From Vicia villosa (Eukaryota > Streptophyta > Magnoliopsida > Fabales > Fabaceae), in the NCBI RefSeq assembly GCF_029867415.1, contig NC_081185.1, forward strand, positions 84,325,712 to 84,389,711: a DNA stretch of 64,000 nucleotides, read 5' to 3'. The first letter of the stretch is position 1. Every line of letters begins with the position of its first letter. Shown piece by piece: positions 11,644 to 23,000 of this stretch. A program made the translations under genes and the position numbers. The notes beneath the pieces are model-generated. The model ran no database searches. It saw only the letters and a program-made list of their open reading frames with translations, and was not told the DNA's origin.

Positions 11644-12592
11644 AAAACAATAACAAATTTAAAATGTTAATTCAGGGATGTATTGATTTAAACAAAGTTC
11701 AATGAACTATTATAGAAAAATAAATTTTAACCTTAGAATAAGTGTTAGAGACTTACTCCAAATTTTAACCCTTGATTATCATTAATCTAACGACTTTAAT
11801 TGATCTTGTATTTTATAATTATTTTTAGAAATATTTTCTAATATAAATAATCAATTAAAACTATTAAATTAACAAAAACTAAAGGTTAAGATTTGGAGTA
11901 AGGGGCCGTTTGATTAACTTTTTAAAAACTGTTTTTTCTTTTCCAAAATTTAAAAACTAAAAAAGTTGTTTGGCTTATAAATTTTAAAAATTGTTTCCTA
12001 CTGTTTTAAGTTTGTTTGTTTTGAAAACTAAAAAACCAAAACAGGTAGATTGTGTTTTGCTTTTGTGTTTTGCTTTTGACTTATGAGTATTTTATCTCTT
12101 AAAACTCAAAAACACGGAATTAATGGCCTAGTTTTTTTTTTTTTTTAATTCTAAACAAAGACAAACTCTATTATATTTTTGTAGACAAGTGGTGACTCAT
12201 AAGAAGTATTTCTTCTAGCTTAAATTATAAGCTACATTAAATTCTAAAAAAAAAAAAAAGAAAACTTTTATATTATATGTATAATTAAATTATATAATAA
12301 TATAATATAGTAATTATTTTATATTAACGACAATGCTGCTACTAAAAATTTTGATTTAATTTTCAAATATTTTTCTATTACACATTATAATAGATTATTT
12401 TATTTTAATATTTATTACTCATTTCTTATATATTTAAGTGCTAAACATTATTTATTTATTTCTTTTGACCAAAACATTATTTTATTTTATTTTATTTTTA
12501 AAAAACATTATTTTTTTAATTGTTTTAAAAAGCAGTTTTTCAAAATTTAAGTGCCAAACAAATTTTCTCATTTCTTAATCTTTAAAACTAGG
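11644..12592. other. AT-rich DNA with a possible decayed hAT-like end
   Basis: No gene. A string GGGGCCGTTTGATTAAC near 11,901 resembles the left terminus of common plant hAT-like non-autonomous elements. The phrase 'caaaatttaagtgccaaaca' near 12,541 recurs with changes near 13,032 and could be a subterminal repeat. I could not define a matching right end or TSD, so this is only a suggestion. Confidence 0.3.
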
Positions 12593-13017
12593 AAAATGCT
12601 AATTAGTGCTTTTAAGTTTTATTTTGAAACAATAAAGAAAAATAATAATATTAACATAGTGGCATGAGACATGTCAGAATCCTTACAATAAAGAAGTATA
12701 AAAACAGACTAAGACACTCTTTAAGTGATTAAAATAATAATTATTTTTAAAAATGCGTGTATTCAATGTATTAAAAATGCTATAAATTGAAATATTGACT
12801 TTTCTAAAGAATATTTACTTTATTTAGTACTCCATCCGGCCTTATTTATAAGCAAATATTTCTTTTTTAGGTTCGTTGAATAATGAATATATCTGATCTT
12901 CATAGTAGACCAGATACATTTATTACTCAATGAACATACAAAGAGAATTTTTTCTTATAAATAAGGCCGGAGTAGTATGCTTAAAGAGTGTCATGAGGAC
13001 ACTCATTAACAAGACCG
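12593..13017. mobile_element. MITE-like inverted-repeat element, about 425 bp
   Basis: The left end (ggaaaatgctaattagtg) and the complement of the right end (ggtcttgttaatgagtgtcc) are similar. A second inverted pair, 'gacactctttaag' near 12,712 and 'cttaaagagtgtc' near 12,981, lies inside. These resemble a class of legume MITEs with GCTAA-AGTG ends. No TSD was resolved and the boundaries are approximate. A Stowaway-like element lies inside it. Confidence 0.4.
12828..12977. mobile_element. Stowaway-like MITE, 150 bp
   Basis: The element begins tactccatccggccttattt and ends with the near-complement (aaataaggccggagtagta). This gives inverted repeats of about 24 bp with a CTCC.TCCG core and TA at each outer edge, the target of Tc1/mariner transposases. 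The length and ends fit plant Stowaway elements. It is non-coding. Confidence 0.75.
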
Positions 13018-13132
13018 TTAAAACAATTTTCAAAATTTAAGTGTCAAACCTAAATTTTTTTTTTCTTTTTTTTAATAAATGTTTTCAAAACAATTTTTAA
13101 AACTAAAATTCAAAAGTATTTCAAAGAGGCTC

Positions 13133-13277
<145 letters not shown>

Positions 13278-13323
13278 TATTAGTTTTTTAAATTATATTA
13301 AAAAAAATTTATAAAATTAGTAC

Positions 13324-13330
13324 TATATAA
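13324..13330 (+). promoter_or_regulatory. candidate TATA box of the defensin-like gene
   Basis: TATATAA lies 73 bases upstream of the start codon at 13,404. That is a normal distance if transcription starts about 30 bases further on. Given how AT-rich the region is, the match could be chance. Confidence 0.45.
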
Positions 13331-13403
13331 TGAGCTTCAAGTTTGTTATCCATATTACAAAAACAAAAGATAATAGATTTCCAAGGTAAAATATTCCTAA
13401 AAA

Positions 13404-13711
13404 ATGGCTAGGCGCATTTGCCGATCTTTTCTCTTGGGACTTTTATGCATTGGATTGGTCCTGGCTTCGGGTAAGTAAGAAACATGTTAACTTTGCCATT
13501 TTCTAACATTAATTTTTATTCTTTTGAGTTTTTGGATTTAATTTTTATAGCAGGACCAGCAGTAGCAGATTTAATCGATCAAAGTCTTGACTGCACTGGT
13601 CATGAAGGACCATGTGAAGATTGCAAAGAAAGGTGTGTGGCTCAAGGATTTAAAAAAGGAGGTGCATGTTTGGGAATGGGATGGCCTCTTTGTTGTTGTG
13701 AAAAGAATTGA
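13404..13711 (+). CDS. defensin-like (DEFL) secreted cysteine-rich peptide, two exons
   Basis: Predicted 75-aa peptide. Exon 1 is 13,404-13,470 and exon 2 is 13,551-13,711, separated by an 80-bp AT-rich intron with GTAAGT donor and TATAG acceptor, phase 1. Residues 1-22 form a signal peptide (MARRICRSFLLGLLCIGLVL...). The mature part has eight cysteines at about 37, 44, 47, 51, 62, 70, 71 and 72, spaced C-x6-C-x2-C-x3-C-x10-C-x7-CCC, with a GGAC core. An intron after the signal-peptide exon plus an 8-Cys knot is the plan of plant DEFL genes. Such peptides are secreted and often act in defence or reproductive or symbiotic signalling; the role here is unknown. The acceptor is a tandem TAGCAG, so use of the second AG (exon from 13,554) would drop one alanine. 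Neighbours are all repeats, and a copia LTR begins about 150 bases downstream. Confidence 0.85.
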
Positions 13712-13810
13712 AAGAAATTACATTAAGTAAACTAAATAACAAGCATATCCTTCATTAATGTTTTATCTAAACTTAATTGTGAATTGCTTAATTAAAAATA
13801 TGTAAGATGA

Positions 13811-13816
13811 AATAAA
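13811..13816 (+). terminator. candidate poly(A) signal of the defensin-like gene
   Basis: AATAAA lies 100 bases after the stop codon, followed by a T-rich stretch. It is the only good polyadenylation hexamer between the stop codon and the copia LTR. Confidence 0.5.
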
Positions 13817-13864
13817 ACTTTTGCGTTTTTCTTTTTTAGTAACGAATTGTTTTTTTCCTTAGGT

Positions 13865-14308
13865 TGTGAATTTAATACCATTAACGAAGTATAAAACAAG
13901 AAAAGAATAAAGAACAAGGAAGAAGATGAAGAACACAAGAATTGGTTATAACTGTTATTCTTTTACTTTCTCTTCAAACAAGATTACAAGTGTTACAAGA
14001 ATAACAAATAACCCTCTCACCCTAAATTAGGATTTGTAGTATGGAATGATGAGAGACTAGTATGCTATTTATAATAAAACCTAACATACTAACTAATGGG
14101 CTTTTTCCACAAGGCTCATTACACAAGCTAACTTAATAAACAAAGCTAACTTAACAAATTAGGGTTTACACACTCAAACCTAATTTAACATGCTAACAAT
14201 CTTAGCATCTTCGACACCAGCATGTGAACAACCTTCGACTTTATGCTTAATCTTGTCGAACCAAGAAGCTACCTTCAACCATACTAGAGTTCGATACAAT
14301 ATCTCACA
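13865..14308 (-). repeat. 3' LTR of broken copia element 1
   Basis: On the minus strand this runs TGTGAGATATTGTATCGAAC ... TAAATTCACA, starting TG and ending CA. It is preceded by a purine-rich tract (CCAAGGCGGAGATT) that serves as the polypurine tract. A TATA-like promoter sequence (minus TTATAAATAG) lies at about 14,065-14,074. About 70 bases separate it from the end of the RNase H frame. The matching 5' LTR is missing, so no TSD can be checked. Confidence 0.7.
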
Positions 14309-14378
14309 AATCTCCGCCTTGGACCTAACTCTATAACATCAAGGGAACAAACTAGTTTTCTTCATGCAGCTTTATCAA

Positions 14379-15568
14379 CTACATACAGTGAAAAAACATG
14401 CAACTCGATAATGTCTTGGTGATCATATCAGCAACATTGTGATCTGTCGAAACCTTCAACACTTGGAATTCTCCACGCTCGATTACTCCTCTGACGAAAT
14501 GCAACCTCACATCGATGTGCTTAGTTCGCTCATGATATGTTGAGTTATTCGATAGGCGTATTGCAATTTGACTATCACATTTAATAGTGATGCCTCGACC
14601 TTGAAGTTTCAGCTCCTTTGCAAAACCTTCAAGCCACAATGCTTCTTTCACAGCTTCAGTTAAGGCAATATACTCCACTTCGGTGGTTGATAGAGCAACA
14701 ACCTTTTGAAGTGTTGCTTTCAAACTAATTGCAGTGCCAAACATAGTGAAAACATGTCGAGAAATAGATTTTCTAGAATCCATACAACCTGCATAATCAG
14801 AGTAGACATATCCTTCGATTACTGCTTTACTATCTTCACCCAAGGCTCCACCATAAATTAGGACCCTATTCAGAGACCCATTTATGTTCCTTAAAATCCA
14901 CTTCAATGCTTGCCAGTGAGCCTTTCTAGGATTCTCCATGTACCTGCTTACAAGACTTACTACATATGCTATATCAGGTCTAGTACAGACCATATCATAC
15001 ATCAAAGAACGAACTATGTTAGCATATGGGATGCTATTCATATAGGCTCTTTTGACATCAGTATTGGGACACTGATCAATACTCAACTTGAATTGAGGGT
15101 TTGTTGGAGTCACGAAAGACTTTGAATTTGACGTACCAAACTTGTCGAGAATCTTCCGTAGGTATGCCTCTTAAGATAATCATAATTTTGACTGCTTTCT
15201 ATCTCTTCGAATGTCAATTCCAAGAGTCCTAGATCCAGCTCCCAGATCCTTCATATCGAACTCTTTATTGAGTTCAGCCTTCACCCTCATTACATCTTCG
15301 ACATTGTTGCTTGCTATGAGAATATCATCCACATAAAGCAACAAAATAACAAATGAATTACCAGGTCGAAATCAAAAGTGAACGCAATGGTCGAACTGCC
15401 TTATAATGAAACTTATGCGTGCCATGAACTTGTCGAATCTCCTATTCCATTGTCGAGGAGATTGTTTCAGCCCATATAAAGATCTCTTTAGCTTGCACAC
15501 ATAATCTTTCTTCCTCTTTTAGACATACCCTGCAGGTTGCCTCATCAAGATTGTTTCATCTAGATCAC
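14379..15568 (-). pseudogene. copia element 1: reverse transcriptase C-terminal half and RNase H
   Basis: Read right to left, the fragment begins DETILMRQPAGYV, then LKRSLYGLKQSPRQW and the catalytic LLLYVDDILIAS (about 15,318-15,353). It continues through IPYANIVRSLMY, TRPDIAYVVSLVSRYMENP, then RNase H motifs SDYAGCMDSRKSISRHVF, ALSTTEVEYIAL and KCDSQIAIRLSNN. The last 244 codons (14,379-15,113) are open; upstream the frame is broken by stops and shifts. It is a dead fragment of a polyprotein. Confidence 0.88.
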
Positions 15569-16733
15569 TGTCATACCCCAAAATTTGCCCATCTCATTCC
15601 TCTTATTCAAACACATCAAAATTCAAAGTTCAAAGACACCCCTCCTAAACAAAGGCTCAAGAGACTAGGGTTGGTGGTTTCCTGAAGAAAATCAATGAAA
15701 CAAAAGCCCCAATGCATCTCATATGGTTTAGGATGTTTCAAACTACCTCCTTGACAAAATTCAGGGCTCAATTCAAAGAGTTGATCACTCAATTGCTCAG
15801 AAAGTCAACAGTCGACTAGTTTGACCTAAAAGTCAATTGTGGTCAAAGTATAGTCAAAACTCCTGATTTTTTGTCAACAACCTTATTTTTAAGTATCATT
15901 CACCATTTGATCAAGTATTGATCATGGTTCATCAAGGAAAGATCAGAAATCAACAATTTCAAAAGTTTCTAAATTAGGGTTTTCATAGGAGAAAGTCAAC
16001 TGAACTTTGACCAGCCAAAACTCCCACATCAGAAATTTCCCATCCAAAGCTCATTTTGAAGGAAATTGAATTCCCTACAAATTTTCCTCTCACATGCCAA
16101 GTCTAAAAATGCTTCATTTGAGAGATATGACTCAAAAAATTACAGGTCTCATTTGAAAGTCAACCAAAAGTCATATTTTTCAGAAGAGCATATAAGGAGC
16201 ATGGAAAATTATTTTGACATAAGACCAAAGACATTGGTTAGAGGACTCTTCAAGATTTCTAAAAAGTCCAAGAACTTGGAAAAATATTGAAATATGAAGA
16301 AATGGCAAGGTGCACAAGTTCATCCATTTTTAAGGGCATGCATGAAAAGAAAAGAGTCCAAAACTCCAAATATTTTCAAATGGGCCTATATTATTTTTAT
16401 CCTATCATTATCCTAAGCCCACGCACGCCCCAAAACAAGAGCCTTTTTTATTTTTATTGATTTAATAATTATTTTATGGTTTTTAATCATTTTAAATCAT
16501 AAAATAATTATATAAAATAGTAGAAATTAATAAGAGATCCTATTAGCTCTTTATTCCAATCATAATCAATCATCAAATAATATATAATATCATCAAAATT
16601 CGTGGCAAGCAAGATTGGTGTGATTAAGGCAAATTGGCCAATTTTAGAAAGAGTAGAAAATCAAATTTCATCACTCTCCAATATCATGATTCAGTGAAGA
16701 TTTGATTCAATTGGTTAACCTAAATTGTTCTAT

Positions 16734-16740
16734 TATAAAT
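16734..16740 (+). promoter_or_regulatory. TATA box of Ogre-like solo LTR 1
   Basis: TATAAAT about 1.17 kb into the LTR. The other Ogre-like LTRs in this window have the same element (CTATAAATA) at a corresponding U3/R position, which supports it as the retroelement core promoter. Confidence 0.6.
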
Positions 16741-17338
16741 ACACAACAAACTCAGACCCCTAGGTCACGTTTTTGCAGCCCCAAGAACACTAAGCAAGTT
16801 TCCAAAAATTGAAGAAAATTTGGAATACGGTTTCGAATTAAGAGGGAAATTCAAGGAGGTTTGAAGATCCTAACACGATCCTTGAAGGTTTCTGAAGCTG
16901 TTTGGATACACACACGCAAACATCACTCCCAGAAATACCTCCATTAAGCCAAGGTAAGTCGTTTTCGATTCAAGGGTGAATGCATTGATTCACGCATAAT
17001 TCATGGATTTTGTTTGCATATTATTGTTTATGATGCTTCCCTGAACGATTCTCGATGCTTAATCGAAATTCTGTGCGTATTTGTGAACGTTTTCCATGTT
17101 AGGGTTCGTATTTTGATTTTGGGGGTTTTCGGTTTAGATGGTTTTGGACATTAATATTGGTACAGGTGCATTTGCGTGGATGAGAGGGTCATGAATATGG
17201 TCCTGGATTTAAGTTTTGTGCGTGTATGAGGGTCTTTGTAATTTACAGGTGTAATAGGAACGCTCTTTTACAGCTAGTCTGTTAAAAGCGCTATAAAAAG
17301 AATGTTTACAGGTTTTAACGAAGAAGATGATGAGCTGT

Positions 17339-19525
17339 TGTAACACCCTTCTAAACCCCGCGGAAATTAATAAAATAATTCAGAGTAAAACATGAAAACA
17401 AGGGTGCCACAATTCAATTTAAAACAATTATCATAAATCAATTGTCATGCTTCACTTAGGGGCAATTCATCCATTTAATAAAATCATGTTTCTACACAGC
17501 GGAATATTAATCAACGGATAAGCATAACATCATCTATGCAATATCTCACAAAATTACTTCAATAACAACAAAATAGAGTATCATCATCAACTCTAAACTA
17601 GCGTTCCCCCAGTCTTACAATATCAGAGCATGACACCGACACTATACTTAAACAAACTGGCCTATGAGCTATCCTCACCAAAGCCAAAAGCCGCTACTCG
17701 CCAATCTGAAATCATCAAAGTAAGGGTGAGTCTCATTCACAATTAACAAATGTTATCGAATCATAAACAATAACACATCATAGTCACGTTATTCATCCAA
17801 TTTCATTATATTCAGATTGTCAGGAAGTACTCATCAATACATAACAACAAATAGAATACATTACTAAGAGACAACACCATAACTCATCCAAACAAATCAT
17901 AACAATTGCACAACCATCACATATTATAACATTGGACAATCTTCCATTCATGTTATAATCATACAAGTAGCCTAATGCAAATGCAACTATATGCATGTGG
18001 TACCAAAATCTGGGATAACCCATCTCACCGATCCACCATCATCAAGGATACGGCGACACCCACTCACTAATTCCACACAATGGGAATTAGCTACCACTGA
18101 TCCACCATCGTCAAGGATCAGCCACATGATGATTATGAAATGCATGTATCACCCATAACATGCTCATCATCAACATTAAACAACCAAATGTCATAATCAT
18201 CAACCAACACAATAATCAATAGCCACACACAGTTATGCTATTTCTCAACCATAACAAACATATATTTTACATCAACAATATATGTATATCAATCACCAGG
18301 TACAACCACGACATCATCACAGATAAAATATTCATCACACAGTGCAACAACAATAGTACCTCTCACAATCGTGTACCAAGTACAACAAATCAACCCAACA
18401 ACAACAGAGCATTTACATCATCATCCATCAAAACACATGATAACCATATTTACCATGAACAACATCCATTTGCATAACAAGCAGGAGCAATCACGTTATA
18501 ACAACCCACATCATTGCACATATTCAATTATGCAAACAACAAAGCATTGCACCTCATCAACTATGAAAAACAAGAATAAACCACATTTGAAGAAAACGAT
18601 ACTTTTCAAAATAAAATCAAGTTATTGTTGTTTTATTTATTTCATATGGTAGAGCATTCAATTTAAGGAACAACTTCCAAAACGGCGTCTAAAACGGACT
18701 TATGGTTTGAAAGTTACACATCTTTACATTTTTCAAGAAAACAACTATCGCTACAGCACGCGGCGCCACACCCAGTCCGCAGCGCGTAACGAATAGAAAC
18801 CACGCCTTCGCGGCGCAAACAATGGTTCACGGCGCGAAATGAGAAAAGAACTACGCCTTCACGGCGCGCACCTACCTTCGCGGCGCGAACTGGCAAAAGT
18901 CAGAGCTCTCATCACAATTGACAGCATTACGGGATTTACCCCAAAATCTCCAAAACCCAAACCAAGTTATGTCATGAACCTCAAACACCACCATATCAGC
19001 CACATACATGTTATAACACAAATATAACATACAAAGAGGATCATTTAATCATCATAATAATCATATAATCATACAATTCATCAAATCATACAATTCCCTT
19101 CAAAATCATCCCAAAACCCCAATCTAACATATAACCAATTGACACAAACAATGCATCTAAATCAGTCCTATTATCTATAATACGATAAAAGATGTTAACC
19201 AGAAGAGTCCCCCCTTACCTTAGCCAAGGATCTTGATTAACCCTCTTCTTCTTCTGTTCCTCTTTCACGTATCAGCTCTTCTATTCTTCTGCTCCTCCTT
19301 CACATCTATTTTCCTTTTTTCCTCAATTCCTTATTTTTATGAAAATAGATTTTAATTTAGTAAAAGGCCTACTAACATAGCACCCCTCTTTTACTAACAT
19401 CACACCATAAGCCCAATAGCTCTTATTCCATCATTTTCCAATTAAATCCAAATAAAATACTAAAATTCCAATTATTTAATTTAAATTCAAATTAAATTAA
19501 TAAACTGAAATTATGGGGTGTTACA
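17339..19525 (-). mobile_element. Tekay-like solo LTR, 2,187 bp, nested in solo LTR 1
   Basis: On the minus strand it begins TGTAACACCCCATAATTTCA and ends AGAAGGGTGTTACA, so the terminal 10 bases are an inverted repeat. The flanks are a perfect 5-bp duplication, GCTGT at 17,334-17,338 and 19,526-19,530. A TGTAACACCCC start and a length of about 2 kb fit LTRs of Tekay-type chromoviruses (Ty3/gypsy). There is no coding sequence. A GC-rich patch with repeated GCGCCG motifs lies at 18,752-18,895. Confidence 0.78.
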
Positions 19526-19633
19526 GCTGTCATCACGTTAGTGGCCAATTTTCAAATTTTGCGCGCGCTGTCCATTAGTTACGTTATTTTATACATATTT
19601 CATTGAAAGCGTATCTTAAACAAAAGAGACACT

Positions 19634-19686
19634 TGGCTGGAATGGCAAAAGACCTTGTGTGAACTGAGGGTGCGTGGGTTCGATCC
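19634..19686 (+). other. tRNA-like module (A box and B box) in solo LTR 1
   Basis: TGGCTGGAATGG (19,634-19,645) resembles an RNA polymerase III A box. GGTTCGATCC (19,677-19,686) is a perfect B box, set in a T-arm-like context. A TTTTT run follows at about 19,702. No full cloverleaf can be folded, so it is not called as a tRNA gene. Confidence 0.5.
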
Positions 19687-21556
19687 CTGCTTTCCTTCAT
19701 ATTTTTCTTGGTAAAAGGCAATGCTCAGATCCCTTACATATCGCTTGGGAAAGGTTCACGGTGCGTCCTCACATATAGACCATTGAGGAGTTGCAAGGAT
19801 GAATCTAACGTTCTAGGATTGCAGACGTATCATGCTCCCTCATTTGGTCACCATACCAGATCCAACTAAGTTCTTTTTTAATTTTCTTTTCTTTTTTCTT
19901 TTATTACATAACTTGTTTTTTATTTATTATATATATTGTTATTTGTTTAAACTCTTTTAGAAAATAAATTCTTTTTAACTTCTCTCTTTTTTTTCTTTCT
20001 TTTTTTCTAAAACATAATAAAATATTTATTTTATTTTAATTATTATTAAATGATTTGTTTTATTTGTTTTAAATTAAGTTAATCTATTCAAATTATTTGT
20101 TTAATTAATTATACTTATCCTATTAATTGATAAAAGATAAATATTAGGGTTAGATTTTTAATCAAAACTTTATTTTCACTGATTTAATTAATTAGGTTGA
20201 AAAATCAATAATTAATTAATATGATTTTATTTGTTCTATTAACCAGGGTTAACTTGTGCCCTAATCAGGGTTTGCGAAGATCATGCCTACACTGAAAATT
20301 TTCTTTTTCTTTGTGCAGTTTCAGGGTTACCATCAGGGTTCGTCCGCCTATGCGCCATATCAGATCAAAAGCTAAGTCCTATTCTATATTTATTTAAGTA
20401 TTTGTTATTTTGCCTCTTTTATTTAAAATTAGGGTTTACCTTCAAATGATAATGAACTCCGCCTACACTCACCCTTCTGTTTCTTTTTTCTTTTCCAATT
20501 TTCAGGGTTAGCCAGCCGGTCAAAGCTCGATAAGTCGGTAACCCTAAAACCTGATCTGTTTTAATTCTTCTTTTTATTATTACTTATGTCAACCCTTATT
20601 GCTTTACTGAGGTTTTATTATTGCCTTTTTTCCCCATCCCCATGGCTGATTATGTAAATGTTCCCTGGTTGTAATGTGTGGCCTTGAAGGCACTTAACAT
20701 TGTATATTATTTAACTGCGTGGTTAGTAATTTAGGGAGTGATAACCTCGAATTAAACTTAGAATCACCTAATTACAAGATAATATAATTGAATCTGATCA
20801 CGTGATTGTTGCACCCACACACCTTTTATGGTAATCCCTCTTGTTGCCTGTTGCCTTTTGTTTTTCAGTGCAGAATAGCCAAGTCCCTCGGATACGAGGA
20901 TACCTCAGCAATGTTGCCCTCAGTTCATTCTTAAGATCATAAGTCCCTAATGATGCTGCCTTCGATTCGCTAATATGATCTAGTCCCTCGAAGTTGCCTA
21001 CGAAATGCTGAGGTATCCTCTGGTTGCCTAAAAGTAAATGGCAATTCTGATCCTTCACTTAGACTACCTGCCTCTCTATGGCAGGGACAGTCTTGTGGCG
21101 AACGATGATTCGACGACCCTTTAACCTCCAAATAAAAGGACTTCTCTACCCTCCTATGGTATGGATAGCCCTGAAAGGCTAAAAGAACATTTTTCATATA
21201 ACCAGGTAATTTTCCCCTAATTGCTTTGCTCTGGTTTAAAAATCTTTTTATTACACTTCTTCTTAAAAAACTTCAATAAGGCTACGCTCATTTACGAGTT
21301 AAAGTCCTTATTTCTTCTTCTATATTTCTAAACTTTTGGTTTTCAAAGAGCAAAGCAATTAAGAGCCCATGGATAACCATGGATACAAAGGGTGCCTTAC
21401 ACCTTCCCTTTGTATAAATTACCCCCCGAACTCAGTTTTCTTTTAAAAGGTTTTTCCTGTTCTTTTTGCCTTTCCAATTGGATAAAATAAAAGTCGGTGG
21501 CGACTCTTGCTTACCGTGACATTTCAAATAAAGTCAGTTCACCGTATTACAATCAC

Positions 21557-22121
21557 CATACAAGAACGCAATCTTCACATCCCTATGTTCTAGTTCAAGG
21601 TTGAACTGTGCCAACATGGTGGCTTGATGACTCTTCTTGACCTATCTCTTGCCAACAGGTAGTCATCGACAGTTTCCTTAACTTCCTCAACATCTTCTGC
21701 TTCTTCTTCGACTTCATCAAGCATATGCAATTAAGCATCAACATGCTCCACCTTAATAGGAATCTTCCTGTTCCAGCTCTTCGTCAGATGTTTATGAATT
21801 TCGACCAACATCATCAGTTTTCTTAAAAGTCATTTCAGCTTCATTGAAAACTACATCTCGACTGGTGATACTCCTTCTGTGACCTGGCTCTAGGCACCAT
21901 AGCCTATAAGCTTTGACTCCTTCAGGATATCCCATGAACATGCATTTCATAGCTCTAGGTTCGACCTTGTCTTGCCTAATGTGAGCATATGCTACGCAGC
22001 CAAATACTCTCTGTCGGTCGAGATCTGGTGGATGTCCCGACCAAACTTCTTCAAGTGTCTTCATATCTAACGCTGTCGAAGGACATCTGTTTATCAGATA
22101 TGTTGTCCCGACCAAATACAC
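21557..22121 (-). pseudogene. copia element 1: integrase C-terminus, linker and RT fragment
   Basis: The open part (21,792-22,121) reads TTYLINRCPSTALDM, EEVWSGHPPDLDRQRVFGCV and PRAMKCMFMGYPEGVKAYRL, the standard C-terminal portion of a copia integrase. After a stop, a linker ends YLLARDRSRRVIKPP. It is joined in another frame to MLAQFNLELEHRDVKIAFLY, part of RT. In intact relatives these two strings lie well apart, so a segment including the start of RT has been lost near 21,630. Confidence 0.82.
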
Positions 22122-22559
22122 TTTTATTTTTCATTAAATATGCATAAATATAGAAAAATATTGTTTCACATTCCTAGTTCAAATTTTTTCAAGTTCACAT
22201 ATATCATAGTGTATCAAATCTAAGGTAAGAAATCTCATTTTTATATTAGTAATAGATAATTTAAGAGTTAATCTTAAGTAAATCAAGTTCAAGATTTTAA
22301 ATTTATTTATTTCACAAGTCTAGAATGTTTAATCAAAAATAGTTTAGAGAACAATTACATTTATTTGAATAGTTTTAATGATAATAATATAATTAAGAAC
22401 ATTTAATATTTTAATATTTTTTATTTAAATGAAATAAAGACATCTAAATGAATATTAAATATATTGAAGTAAACCTAAACAAAAATTTAATTAGTATCCA
22501 AACATTAAGAATTTAACTATCAAAACACTTTCAAAAAGCAACAAGGTATGCCTTCAAAT
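22122..22559. other. AT-rich DNA, nothing recognised
   Basis: Directly beyond the broken end of copia element 1. No coding or repeat structure could be supported. Confidence 0.4.
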
Positions 22560-23000
22560 CATCTTCTTCCGGAGTTAGTTATTTCCAAGGAAATGCATAC
22601 TTGTTCGGAGCCTTCAAAAACTGATCTAGATTTCCATACTTGGGATATCCGCCTTCACATCTAGACAACTTCAAACTTAGGGGCAAGATGAAGGATACTC
22701 AAGAAAAATGTATAAACTCGAGTGGGCTTTGCGACATTGAGGTATAACCAAAAAAATAGCAATCTTTGAAATTTTTTAGGTTTTTGACAAACATGTCATA
22801 CATTTTCTTCAACTGACATAAGGAAAGTAACCATTCCCCCCACTCGATTAGCTGCACATTGAACATATGGAAGAACAACTTCAAATGCGATATTGTATTC
22901 CTATATTCACACCAATATTTTAATACTTTTACATATGCCCAACTCACTGGGTCCAATTAGGAAGGAGAAATCCTCAAGTAATTAAAAACTTTCACTTCAA
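22560..23000 (-). pseudogene. possible gypsy-type 'transposase (putative)' gag-like fragment
   Basis: The minus frame at 22,699-22,956 reads MDPVSWAYVKVLKYWCEY, then LKLFFHMFNVQL, WGEWLLSLCQ and NLKNFKDCYFFGY. The layout (a P-x-SWA start, L-FF-FN motif, a tryptophan stretch and a K-FKD-FF ending) recalls the plant 'putative gypsy-type transposase' family found in gag-like ORFs. The flanks in the same direction are broken. This rests on motif memory only. Confidence 0.35.

Larger units (their letters stand above)
15569..21551 (+). mobile_element. Ogre-like solo LTR 1 (with a nested solo LTR)
   Basis: The sequence starts TGTCATACCCCAAAATTTGC and ends CACCGTATTACA, and is flanked by ATCAC on both sides. 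Without the nested insert at 17,339-19,525 it is about 3.79 kb. The TGTCATACCCC start, the stretch 'gtcggtggcgactct' near the 3' end and the 'ggatacaaagggtgcc' phrase are typical of Ogre/Tat-lineage LTRs in Fabeae. There is no coding sequence, polypurine tract or primer-binding site, so it is a solo LTR left by recombination between the two LTRs of a full element. Confidence 0.82.
13865..22110 (-). mobile_element. Ty1/copia element 1, truncated and split by an inserted LTR
   Basis: A minus-strand copia element in two pieces: 13,865-15,568 (RT part, RNase H, LTR) and 21,552-about 22,110 (integrase end, linker, RT part). A solo LTR at 15,569-21,551 separates them. The break falls inside the coding string AFLYGDLDET, and the 5-bp duplication ATCAC lies at both edges (15,564-15,568 and 21,552-21,556). 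The 5' LTR, gag, protease and integrase core are missing beyond about 22,110. A further deletion near 21,630 removed the N-terminal part of RT. Confidence 0.85.
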
